NCBI RefSeq assembly: GCF_007655135.1
Contig: NC_045127.1
Location: 2,170,001-2,234,000 of the forward strand
DNA length: 64,000 bases
DNA from: Punica granatum
Taxonomy: Eukaryota > Streptophyta > Magnoliopsida > Myrtales > Lythraceae
Reading direction: 5' to 3'
Under the pieces are notes generated by a model. It made no database searches and was not told the origin of the DNA. It was given only the letters and a program-made list of their open reading frames with translations. Position 1 is the stretch's first letter, and every line of letters starts with the position of its first letter. The position numbers and the translations under genes were made by a program. Shown in pieces: positions 21,299 through 32,377 of this stretch.

Positions 21299-23324
21299 TA
21301 ATACATGTGATGACAAGTGATGAGAGCAATATATAGATATATATATATATATATATATATAATCAATATGTGTGTATGTGATGTGGGTGTGCTCGTAGAT
21401 GATGTTTGTGCCATTGCAAAGCGATGAAGGATTAGTGCGTGGATGTATCATTGTGTCCCTGGAAAAAGAAACCAAACGCAGAACAACATACAATATTCAT
21501 TTTTGTTTCTTTTGCGTTTTTCCATTCTTTCTTTTCTATCCTCCCCGACCCAACCCCCGCATTCCGAGATTGCTTTGCTTTGTTTTGTTTTGTTTTGCTT
21601 TTTCCATTCCCTTCTTTTATTTCTTCATCTCATAATTCTTTCCCTTTATTCCACTTTATTAGAATTCGTGGATTGCTTTATCGACTTATCGACATATATT
21701 CGGTAGCAGTCTATTTCATAAACAGTTGGGTTTCGATTGTTTCGGTCGGCTATATAAGATCGTCTAAGCTATGATAACTGTGCATTAATTGTTTTTTAAA
21801 GGATTACCGAGTGTATTTGATCTTTAACTACTCTCTTATTCTTATGGAACATAATTCCTTGGGTTGCTTGATGCATAAACTACTTGGAGGAAAAGGAAAA
21901 TCATTGCTCGAGCACTTGCTACTGGAAAAAGAAAAAGGAAAAATAAAATAAAATAGGATCAATTAATTGATATTGAATTTCTTATAAATGAACGAAGTTT
22001 ACGATTACAAGAAATTTATTTTTCAGTGGATCCAATTCAGTTTGATTTTGGATTAATCATAATTTATTGGACCTTCGAATACTACGTTGTGTACGGCGAC
22101 ACTTGGCACGATCAATAAAAGTTCCAACTTCATGGCCTGACGTGATCGTTAAGCACTATAATGACTACTACCCACAAAACTCACTTTTTTCCTTTTAATT
22201 TGCCCTTTTTGGGGCCTCCATGTGATCCTCCTTGATGGTGCCCAAAGATCCATTAATATTTTTTTGCTTATAAAAGTGAAATAATAAGATACGATAAGTT
22301 TTATTGGGAGAATCAAACTCTTAATTTTGAGTCAACGACTTATGCAAACTACGCAAGACCTATTAATTAAATTCCATCAATAAATCCACGAATTAAATTC
22401 AATTTCTTCTGTTCCATTGAGAAAAATAGCAATTGGGGATAGCTTATATACATTTCCAGCAAATAGAAAACCTTCAGTAAGAATAGACATCTTGATCATA
22501 ACCAAACATATCAGCATTTGGGTGAACGGGAGCTCAATAATATCGTTAAGAACTTATGAACATCCAATATGTTTTGAAGGAAGACTCGTCATATATTTAA
22601 ACTCGCACTGCGCATTCGAAATCGAAACTCGAGCATTGCCCTGCCTGTGGTATAGCATCCTGATTTGCTAGCTCCCACGGGGGGAAGACACCATTGATCT
22701 TCTTTTCAATGGGAGAAATAAAAAGGCCAGAAAATGGAAGAAACTTGACGCTGAAGGCGTTGAATATTAATTGAACCAACCATTTTTGCTTCAAGGGCAC
22801 TTAATATAGTTATAGCTTATAATAATACCACATGTGCTGGCCTTTTTTCTTCTTCTTTTTTTCCCCCATTTTTTCATTCCTTCTATTTTAATGGAAGGAG
22901 TGGGTAAACAATATAATTGCACACTCACTTGGGTCATCGAGCCTTCTCATGATGTTCTCTCCACATTTCAAATTGTTTCGCTTTCACGCTTCACTCATTT
23001 ATCTCCCCATTGTGTCATCACTTTTTTTTCCTCCCCCTTGTTCATTCCCCTTTGTCAAGAAACTCTTCGATACGATTCAGTGGTCTCGACATCCCGTGAT
23101 CAGCATCAACCCCGATGGAGCTGTTCAATATATTGAATGTACGTACGTGCCATGGGGGGAATTTTAAGCGGAACAGTCGATTCAGCCTAAGGCATGCTCG
23201 GATTCGATATATTTATCTGCAAGGGATCAGTCATCAGTGAATTGAAAGACATCCAAAATTCTGCCTGTATGTTGCCGGTGAAGAGGAATCCAGTAATACA
23301 ACTGACAACAAAAATAACCCCCCT

Positions 23325-23345
23325 CCCCCCCCCCCCCCCCCCCCC
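23325..23345. repeat. Poly-C tract of 21 bases
   Basis: A pure C run followed by A8, about 170 bp beyond the stop codon of the receptor-kinase gene and probably within its 3' UTR. Confidence 0.85.
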
Positions 23346-23516
23346 AAAAAAAAGGAAATAAAAGGGATAAATAAAAGTAGGAAAAAGAAATAAACCAAAA
23401 TAATTGAACACTACACTACATCATCATCGCTTTGGTAAAAAACTGGATTACTCTTCCCCGGAGATGCGATCGCGATTTCAATATACTGTAGTTTACGGTA
23501 CTCCTGAACCTCGAGC

Positions 23517-26500
23517 TCACTCGATGTCCTCCTGACCTTCCGAAGGGCATTGGATCAGCTCCAAGATGTTCACCACCTCGCTCATATCCGGCCTGTTTGA
23601 GGGGACCTGGGAGGCACAGATCAGCCCGAGCTTTACCACTGGAATCACCTCTTCTGCTGGAAAACTGTTCCTGAGCCTCTCGTCGACGCATTCCTCGATC
23701 CGGCCTTCATCCAATGCGCTCCTCACTACATCACACAGGACAGCCACGTCGTCCTCCATGTATTCCACGGGCCTCCGCCCTGTCACCACCTCCAGCACCA
23801 GAATCCCGAACCCATAAACGTCGCACTTCTCAGTGATTTTCACAGTTCGGCATGCGAACTCCGGGGCCATGTATCCAAGGGCACTTTGGATCTTGCTACT
23901 TAGGACGCAGCGGTCCAAGGCCGGTAACAGCCTTGCAAGGCCAAAATCCCCTAGTCTAGGCTCACCAGAGCCATCCAATAAAATGTTCGTCGACTTCAGG
24001 TTGTAATGAACCACATTCATTTGGTGCAAATAAGCTAGGCCCTTCGCCATCCCGAGAATTATGTTGAACCGCTGGCGCCACGTTAGACAATTATCTGTAC
24101 TTGCATCATGGATGAGCCTGTGCAGACTCCCGCTCGGGACGTACTCATAAATTAACAGCTGCAAGGAGGGGTCGTAATAATACCCCTCAAGGGATACAAC
24201 ATTCCGATGCCTGATCTTCCCGAGTGTCTTCACTTCCCGCTCAAAATCTTCCTGGGACTTGATCAGACCAGAGCAAGTGAGCTTCTTAATTGCAACCGAT
24301 CGCCCATCCCTGAGGACAGTCCGGTAAACCACCCCAAACCCACCCCGCCCTATCTCAGAGTCCTTGTTGAGCAGTGCATGTGCTCCTGCAACAAAGTTTG
24401 CGTCCCCAGAGAACATGACGAGTTTTCCATAGTTCGGGCCCCCAGCCGACGGAGAACAGCTGAACTCTTCACCTCCTCCTCCCGAGAAAGTGAGTGGTGG
24501 AGCAGCACGGGACATGGAGGACCGAACATGAATGTTGAGGACCGTTACAGCCACCACCCCAATGGCTATTGAGGCAGCCGCCCCAATCGCAATCAGGGCC
24601 GAGATGCTGAGGATGATCCCCTTGTGGTGGCGGTTTGGGGACGAAGAAGAGCCTCCACCCGAGTCGGAGGAGGAATTAGGATTGAGGACAATGGGCTTCG
24701 GGTGGACACTTGGGCAGGAATCATTCACGACAGACCCACAAAGGGCAGGGTTGCCTGAGACAGAAGAGTGCGGGATCGTGTTGAAGAAGCCGCCCACAGG
24801 CAGCTCACCCTCGAGGTTGTTGTGAGAGATGTTAAAATAGAGAAGGTGGGACAGGTTCGTAAGCTCCTTCGGTAGGCTTCCTGAGAGGTGGTTTGAGGAT
24901 AGGTCCACATACTCGAGATTAGAAAGCTTTGAGAGGGCCAAAGGAACGGGGCCTGTGAGGTTGTTATCTGATAGGATCCTGCAGAATTTATCACGACAAA
25001 ATATCAAAATCCGTCTTGTTTGAAGAGACGAGACCATGTGAGATATTACAAACATCGAACTCATTGTTCACAGACTACATCTAGTTTGAAAAGAGTGTGT
25101 TAAATCCTCTGAAGTTTCTGCTCCCTGTAATAGCATCATGGTATAGCATTGCATTAAATTCTATCCGGTTTAAGAAATATCACACATTCCTGTTTTATTG
25201 CAGAAATTCGATTTCATATTGAAAGTCTCTAAAGCAGCAATCTATAGCATATGATAGCATGGCAAAAGCAAGGATAATGCATTGGACTTACAGAGATGTC
25301 AGGGAAGAGCACTTCTCAATCTCGGTCGGGATCTTCCCGCTAAGGAAGTTCTTCTCCAGTCTCAGCTCCTCAAGCGAAACCGCCCCACCGATCTCATGAG
25401 GAATGGTCCCATTCAGCTTATTCTTGCTTAGATCAAGAAACCGAGTTCGATTCAATGCCCTGATGCTCGTGGGGATAGAACCGAAAATAGAGTTTGCCGA
25501 CACGTTCAAGAGCCGCAGGTTGCTTAAAGTCCCAATACTGGCAGGAAATTCTCCTGAAAACGCATTAGAAGAAACATCCAAAACCTCGAGATTTCCATAA
25601 GAGTCAGCTGCTACAGCTGAATCAGGCCTGAAAACCCGGATGGGGAAATCGCCCGTCAACATATTCTGGCTAACATCCAAGACCGAGATGTCAATGCAAT
25701 TCGCAATTGATCCAGGCAAGATTCCCGTGAAGTGGTTCATGGAAAGGTTCAGTTCCTTCAGCTGCTGAAGATTTCCAACCGATTCGGGGATCCTCCCAAA
25801 GAACGTATTCCCCGAAAGATCCAAACTCTCAAGGCTTGTCAAGCCTCCGATCCAAGTGGGAACCTCCCCTGTGAGCAAATTCCTGCCCAAGCGAATAGAA
25901 GTGCACGAAACGAGCCTCCTCATTGACTCAGGAAGAGTTCCCGAGAGGAAATTACCACTCAAATCGAGGGACTTTAAAACGTAACAACCACCTACATCCT
26001 TAGGAATCCACCCTGTGAATCGGTTTCCTCGTAAGTTCACAGTCCTTGCATCGTAAAGATTCTGAATCCCTTCGGGGATCGTTCCTTCCAGCCAATTGTC
26101 TGAGAGATCGATCGACTGAAGCCCTCTCGTATACCATATCCCCAACGGCAGTTCCCCTGAGAGCTGATTCGAGGAGAAGTTAACCGCAACCAGAGTCTGG
26201 CAAGAACTCAGCGAGTCTGGAATCCTCCCCGTAAGGCTATTCCTGGCGAAGGAGACCGACCTTAGAGAACCACATTGCCGGAACATTTCCCCTGGGATCG
26301 ATCCAGTGAGGTTATTCCCGCTCAGGTCGATGACCTGCAAGGTCCCGAGGCGAGTAAGACCGGGGAGAATGGTCCCGTTGAGGCGGTTGTTGGACAGAGA
26401 TAGGACCTGGAGGGACTGCACCCTTAAGAGGCCGCGGCCTATGTGGCCGGAGAGGGAGAGCCCGTCCAGGGCGAGCTCGATGACTCGGTGGGACAGGGGG

Positions 26501-26691
26501 TCACATTTCACGCCATCCCAGCTGCAAGGGCTCTCGGCGTCCTCGTTCCAAGACGCGAGCTTCGACTCAGGGTCGACAAGCCCGGCCTTGAAGACTATCA
26601 AGCCCAGAACGTCGTCGTTGAAGACTGGGTCTACGGAATGTGCTAGGAATGGAGCAAAGACGACGATGAGGAAGAGAGCTTTGAGAATCAT
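23517..26691 (-). CDS. LRR receptor-like kinase, IRK/PXC2 type, 2 exons
   Basis: This is a plasma-membrane receptor-like kinase of LRR subfamily VII-like type; Arabidopsis IRK and PXC2 relatives act in root cell division and vascular development. Exons 26691-25292 and 24978-23517 join in phase (codon CT|G) into 953 residues. A signal peptide (MILKALFLIVVFAPFLAHS) precedes an LRR N-cap (FNDDVLGLIVFKAGL, PCSWDGVKC) and about 20 LRRs. A C-terminal Cys pair (LCGSVVNDSC) and the SVHPKPIVLNPNSS stretch follow. The membrane helix is at about 588-615. The kinase has a Gly loop GRGGFG (677-682), VAIKK (Lys698) and DFG (811-813), but the catalytic HRD is HYN (791-793, HYNLKSTN). The same loop change occurs in IRK-type relatives as I recall them, so catalysis may be weak or absent. 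Between IRK and PXC2 I cannot decide. Confidence 0.93.
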
Positions 26692-28237
26692 GTTTCTAGT
26701 TAAAAACGGCGGGACTCCATTGGAGAGCTTAAGATCAAAGTTCTAAGCTTACAGAAGATGAAGAAGAGCAACGCCAGACAATGTGATATGGAAAAAAAAA
26801 AGGTGATAAGAAGACGGCAAAGCAACCACCTTTCAATTCAAGACGGCAACTTTCCTATTCGGTACAGTGCATAGCTCAACCGAAGGGAAGGTGAAACACA
26901 GCTTGCTAAAACTTAACTCGCAGTCACAGAAAAATTAGAAGAAGAAGAAGCAGTCGTCAATTGTTGATCTCGGACCAAGACCAAAGAGAAAAGAGCTGCC
27001 CAGCTCAGAGCAGGAGCAAAGAGGAAAGACCCAGAAATGAATTTTCAAGTGGGTTTGACGAGAAATGGTTGCCGATAAGGGCGGGAGCACACAGAGAGAG
27101 AGAGAGAGAGGACGAGTACAGTATTATTTGAAACCCAGTCTTCTCCTTCCTCTTCTCCTCCTCCTCCTCCACCAGCGACAGAATATGCATTAAAGAAGAG
27201 AGAGGGGGACAGAGAGTTTGGTGGGTGCTATAGTGTTTGATTTTACCTGAGCAGGAAAAGATTATTTAAGGCAGACTGGTTCCTCTGCGTGTGCTTATAG
27301 AGAGAGAAACTATAGAGAGAGGAGTAATAATGATGAGGGGAGAGAGGAGGTGATAAAGAAAGCAGAAGAGTAAAGCAGAGAGCATTTAAAGCTCATTTAA
27401 CGGCTACACAGACAGAGAGAGAGAGACGGAGAGAGAGAGAAACAAGGTGGAAGAAGAAGAAGAACAAGATGAAGAAGGAGAGAAGACGGGAAATTCCATT
27501 CCTTCTCTCTCTCTCTCTCTCGTTTTTTTTTTTTCCCTCATCTAATTTATTGAGATTTTATTTGATGCATACGGGAGTACTGAACTCGGTCAAAGTAGAA
27601 TCCGATGTGTCGCTTTTACCCGTATATATGGCGCGAACAACTAAGCATACGTGGGCCCAGCACCTAATGACTGTGGCCCCCGCGACACAAATGGGCCTAC
27701 ATGCACGCGATGTAGCTCGAGATTTTTACTCCTTTGTTTTTCTTCCCTGTCATGCTTCAATTTGCTGAAATTTTTTCTTCGTCTCCGAAAGTATAATTTT
27801 TGACAATTCATCTTCTTTTATGAATATTTTTGACAATTCATCACCAATATAACTTTAGCTTCCATTCACCCAAAAAAAGAAAAAAGACTCTAGCTCCCAA
27901 TTTTCTATCATTTTCAGGAAAAAAAAAGGTATAATCAGTCGAACCACATTACATCTTTACTCTATTAGCTGAGATTGATCATTACAAAAGCATTGACTCG
28001 AATAGACCGACAAAAACCTGAGAAGACGGACGCCCCTCCTATCTTACCAATATGTTACAAGATTCAGTAAGTGCTCTCTCAATTTTATACTTGGCATCCA
28101 TTTGACTATGATCACAGTATATTTTCAATGCAACCGTCGAACCAAAATAATTGGTCCTGCGTGATTGTTAATTATGTCGTTGGTCAAAGAAATATTAAAG
28201 GTTGTTAACATTAATATACTTATTTAGTTGAAGAAAT
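26692..28237. other. 5' region of the receptor-kinase gene and AT-rich intergenic DNA
   Basis: The first about 800 bp are unusually rich in GA/CT tracts (27092-27110, 27414-27440, 27502-27520) and look like promoter and 5' leader of the kinase gene. No coding gene was seen. Confidence 0.45.
27092..27110. repeat. (GA)n microsatellite upstream of receptor-kinase gene
   Basis: About nine GA units lie some 400 bp upstream of the ATG at 26691, part of a broader purine-rich region. Confidence 0.75.
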
Positions 28238-28822
28238 TGTTGAGATACGTTATCCCACATGAAAAAATTTAAAAAGAAATCACAAACTTATATGAGGTTT
28301 AGGTCTAGAAACCTATAAGCTTAAGTTTTTGGGTTGCAGATGGGTTCAAATCTGTGTAGGTTCAAGTGGGTATTTTAGATGATATTAGAGCGGGTTATGC
28401 TTCCACGCACTCGTGTGGGCTCACACCACTCTATATTCAATTTCGAGGTAGCCAAGAATGCACCTCATGTTAATCGGGTCCAAGAGTGGCCTGATCCAGT
28501 TCCGAAGTAGTTAAAGGTGCACCTCTAGTTAAGTCCGAGTGTGGAGCTCGAGGTTAGTTTGATATTTGTCCCCCTTTGTACGAGCACGGAAGATGATGCC
28601 TGGCTCGTGATCAGTTATTAAGAGCGGATGTTTAAGAACACGTGGCATGTGTTAGACCACACATTGACACGTGAGAGCGAGTGTTGAGATACGTTATTCC
28701 ACATGGAAAAATTGATAAAGAAATCACAAGCTTATATGAGACTTGGATCCAATAACCTATAAGTTTAAGATTTTGAGTTATAGATGGGCTCAAATCTGTG
28801 TAAGCCAAGTGGATATTTTACT
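28238..28822 (+). mobile_element. TRIM-like (short LTR) retrotransposon, degenerate
   Basis: Two direct repeats of about 141 bp, at 28238-28379 and 28682-28822, both begin TGTTGAGATACGTTAT and share blocks such as AAGAAATCACAA, TTATATGAG, AACCTATAAG and CAAATCTGTGTA. Directly after the first lies TGATATTAGAGC, close to the TGGTATCAGAGC primer-binding site complementary to initiator Met-tRNA. Directly before the second lies a purine stretch GTGAGAGCGAG in polypurine-tract position. The roughly 300-bp interior has no ORF, as expected for a TRIM. LTR ends are no longer canonical CA and the 5-bp flanks do not match, so it is old. Confidence 0.75.
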
Positions 28823-30257
28823 TATGGTATAATAAGGAATATTATAATAGGAATTGTAAATAGGACAAAAACAAAGAAATTTGGGAAGAAAAAATGCAGC
28901 ATGGTACTGTAGGGATATGAGCGATAAAACGACAGGGGACTCCCGCGTCTTCATAGTTCTCAACAACGTGGGAAACGGTCTCCGAGATTTTCTCTTTCGT
29001 TAAAACAAAGCTGCAAGTGATTGTCGTTTCCATGGATTCCAAAACACTACTGAGATCACACCGTCAGAATGAAAACAGAAGGAACAAAAAAAGGAGGCAG
29101 TTTATTAATCGTCACTCACCCCTGACCATATGATATGTGTACAACAAAAACAACAACTCGAGAAAAGTCGAGCTTGCGCATTTTGCGCTAAATCCTCGAA
29201 TTTTAGTACTTTCTGAGGACTCGAAGGTCACGGTCTTTTTTTTCCGATTACTCGATTTCAACGTGTGAATCAAGCATGTAATAATGAATAAAAAAGGATA
29301 ATAAGTCTAGATATGTCGGCGGGGCTCGTATTCGCTACCCGAAGATTGAGAATGAACTCCTACGTAATTAAAATTAAAGCTCAGACTTTGAGTAAGAGCC
29401 AAAGGAGTCCTTTTCATCCGGTCAACCAAAAGAGTCCTTTTTCTTTTTCTTTTGTTTTTTTTGTTTTTTTTTTCCCTTCCTCTGGAAAACAGAAATAGAA
29501 AAGGAATTCTCAGTTTTCTAACATTTTTTGGATTTTCTGTTTCCAAGTTCCTCCGTAACTGGCGGGTTGACCGACTCTACCATAGGATTAAGATCTCATG
29601 GGGTTACGTACGTAGGGAACCCACACCAACGTTGTTCATGAGGAGATTTTTATCGTAAACGCAAAGCAACAATTAAACCTATATGTTGCACTTTAATCAA
29701 GTAGAGAGGAAGACTGTCCGCATGATTACACCCGGAAAATGATTTCGCGTTGTGCGATCTTTGTCCGAGTATAACCACGATCCTCGTAAATTATGAGACA
29801 ACTGCACAATGAACACGAGTGACCGCACAAATGATGCTGTCCGTATTCGTATGATGGCGTCATAAAGCAGCATGAATATGGGGCATGTTGTCCAGCCGTA
29901 CGACCGGTAAACACATTGTAGGATTATGCCGAACGCTTGCAGATGTAACATGATTTGGTCTGAACTTGGTATAGAGTCGGGAATTCAGCTTTTGGAGCCT
30001 TTGTTCGCATATTCATGACAAAATTATTATATTTTAATGTTTAGGGAAAAAAGAAAAAAGAAAAAAGACGACAATATACAATTAAGGTGAGATTAATGAC
30101 TCATAAGAAGTGGATTCACATGCATCATATTGCCGTTAACAGAAGAAAAGGAAGCAAATCAGTCCAAGTGACATCACGAATGGCTAATATATTACTTGCT
30201 TTGGAGAAGTTTTGACTTGTCATCATAACCAATAGATATGGCCTCGATTGTCTTTCA
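28823..30257. other. Intergenic DNA, nothing recognised
   Basis: Several ORFs of 60-85 codons exist on both strands, but none shows a known domain or a convincing splice context. T-rich and A-rich runs are frequent. Confidence 0.35.
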
Positions 30258-30725
30258 TTACGCAAAATTCTTATCTGGGGTCTGGACTTCTTCCGCCTCG
30301 ATCATCTTCTTCAATTGCGCGAGATTCTCCACAGGTGTTCGCACGGACTGCAAGTACTTGGTCCTCCTGCACCGAGCATATTCATTAGTAGCGGCGAGCG
30401 CGGTGGACTCATGCATTAACGGGGCGTCCTCTTCCGATTTTGGTGGTGAATAACTGAATTGCGGCTGCTGGACCACATCCGTGCTGCTTGCTTTCGAATA
30501 TTCAATACTGATTTCAGCACCAAGATTGTCCTCAAGACTTTCCATCTCATCATCCAACTCGATCTCATCTTCAAAATCGATATCATCATCTTCGACGCTA
30601 TTTTGATATCTATATCTTAAAGACTGACCAACAACTGGACCGATTATAATTTCTCCGCCGCCCTTCGACTCGTTTTCCTCTTCAATGCTTTCTGAGAAAC
30701 GAGGACTCGTCCCGCGCGTCTCCAT
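30258..30725 (-). CDS. Candidate gene for a small acidic protein, unknown
   Basis: From METRGTSPRFSES the frame gives 155 residues to a stop at 30258. It is acidic in the middle (VEDDDIDFEDEIELDDEMES) and ends with a charged, helix-prone segment (NLAQLKKMIEAEEVQTPDKN). The frame extends further upstream to an ATG at 30881, but that extension runs through a (TA)n repeat (translated VYIYIYI) and is unlikely to be coding. No domain, signal peptide or membrane span is recognised. Biased, non-random composition favours a real or recently lost gene; lack of similarity and introns keeps confidence low. Confidence 0.4.
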   Translation of the reverse strand: METRGTSPRFSESIEEENESKGGGEIIIGPVVGQSLRYRYQNSVEDDDIDFEDEIELDDEMESLEDNLGAEISIEYSKASSTDVVQQPQFSYSPPKSEEDAPLMHESTALAATNEYARCRRTKYLQSVRTPVENLAQLKKMIEAEEVQTPDKNFA

Positions 30726-32377
30726 TAACGGCAATCCTTTGAATGGTTGCTTCCTAATGACTGTTTGATTTCTTGCAAAAAAGAGTCTACATATATATAT
30801 ATATATATATACACGCACTTGGAGAGGCGGTGGATAGGTGGAGTAATATTTCCTATTTGGACTATCACTTTCCTTCGACAAATATAACGCAGTTTCCTAA
30901 TTTGATTAGATTATTGTCATAACGATAATCTCTGAAAAGATTTTGTTTCATTACTTATGGAAAATCACATGAAGATATTACCAAAAATTCTAAGTACAAC
31001 TTGGAGAGACTTACTCGGTCAAAATATAACCACGATTTTTAAGATATTAGACTTTTAATCCGATACTCTTCCTTTTCGTCCTCAAATTGGAAAGCTATTT
31101 ATCCTTTTATATATATTTCTCTCACGCCTTCCTCTAATGAAAACCACAGATTGCAAAATTTTCTTATAGCCTAATTTAATTTTTACAGTCAAACATTCAT
31201 AGCTGATGACACTTCTATAATTATACTTAAACTAGTTTAGTGCCACGAATTTTATTTTTTAATGCTAAATGTAATAATATTTTTCAAGCAATATCTTGAT
31301 ATTTTTATATATTTTTATCTTGTTATCATATTATTGACTTCTATAATTATGAAACATTCAATCAAATTAATATTATGAAATTATTATTTATCATTTTTAG
31401 AATTTTTATAGTTTAGTTAATGTATGGATTAATAAATGTTAATCATATAACAAATGTATGGATTAATAAACGTTAACCATATGACAAATAAAACGATTAA
31501 GGATTTAAACGTTTTGACAAATTTCGATTTCATTCGTCATCTTGCACCTTGCCATTATATGTTATATATAAAACATATAAATCTAGAATCATTATATATG
31601 AATATTAACATATAAATATATAAATCTAGAATCTCCTCGTTCCGGGTTTCAAGTTATATATAAATATATAAATGCAGAATCTCTACATATAAATATATAA
31701 ATCTGGAATCTCGTTGTTCCGAGTTTCAATTCGATCAGATACCTAAGGTTCACATGACACAAAGCAAAACAACACACTGTTTCAGCTAATTGCAGGATTC
31801 GATCCGAACCTCAACTAGATTGGACACTGCAATTAATGAAGACACAATTCGGATAACTTTCAGGTAGAATGACAACCGAATCGCTTTCTAGCAGAATACC
31901 GGGAGACCGCTAATTTTAACAGGAACGGTCTACTTAGAGCTCTACCCCAGGCTTCGTCAAACTGAAATGGAATTCCCCAAGGACCACACTTTACTGATGA
32001 GATGCCAATGTTGCATCGTCATACTACTTTGTACCAAATGCAAAACATGATATCAGAAACCTCACATTCCTCAACATTTTCAGACCATTTCCCAACAGAG
32101 AAAGAACTCCATGTCAAAATGGTAACTATTTATGGCCAAAGATAGATAAAGAATCCAATTTTACATAAAGCTGAAAAAGATTTAAAGAACAGAACCTTTC
32201 AGTAAAACCAGATACTGTTATCAGAAGGAACAATGCTCCCTGAGGATATGTGAACCTTTTCTAAGTATCATATCATGTAATAGTCCCCCATAGGGTCCGT
32301 ACCACCAAGCCCACCTCCCATTCTTACCAAGCCCACCGTCCATTCATCTCAGGATCCACTAGACCTGTGACCCGCTC
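30726..32377. other. AT-rich intergenic DNA with short repeats
   Basis: It contains a (TA)n run at about 30790-30811 and repeated ATATAAATCTAGAATC-like words near 31560-31700 (tandem-like copies ending in CTCGTTCCGGGTTTC and CTCGTTGTTCCGAGTTTC). No gene was seen. The right end should be the 3' UTR of the VSR gene. Confidence 0.4.

Larger units (their letters stand above)
20700..23516. other. Intergenic DNA between convergent genes
   Basis: No supported gene. It contains a (TTA)n run, a (TA)n run, several CT-rich ORFs encoding only low-complexity Phe/Ser/Pro peptides, and a poly-C tract. Confidence 0.4.

Noticed and set aside
21399..21774. Overlapping Phe/Ser/Pro-rich ORFs
   Set aside because: Low-complexity translations of a CT-rich stretch in three frames at once; no start context or domain.
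28238..28822. Cassandra-type TRIM with a 5S rRNA-like LTR
   Set aside because: No 5S internal promoter-like block is visible in either LTR; it is kept only as a generic TRIM.
28842..29042. 66-codon minus-strand ORF next to the TRIM element
   Set aside because: It begins plausibly (MESMETTITCSFVLTKEKISE) but has no domain and no partner exon that I could find; not enough to call a gene.
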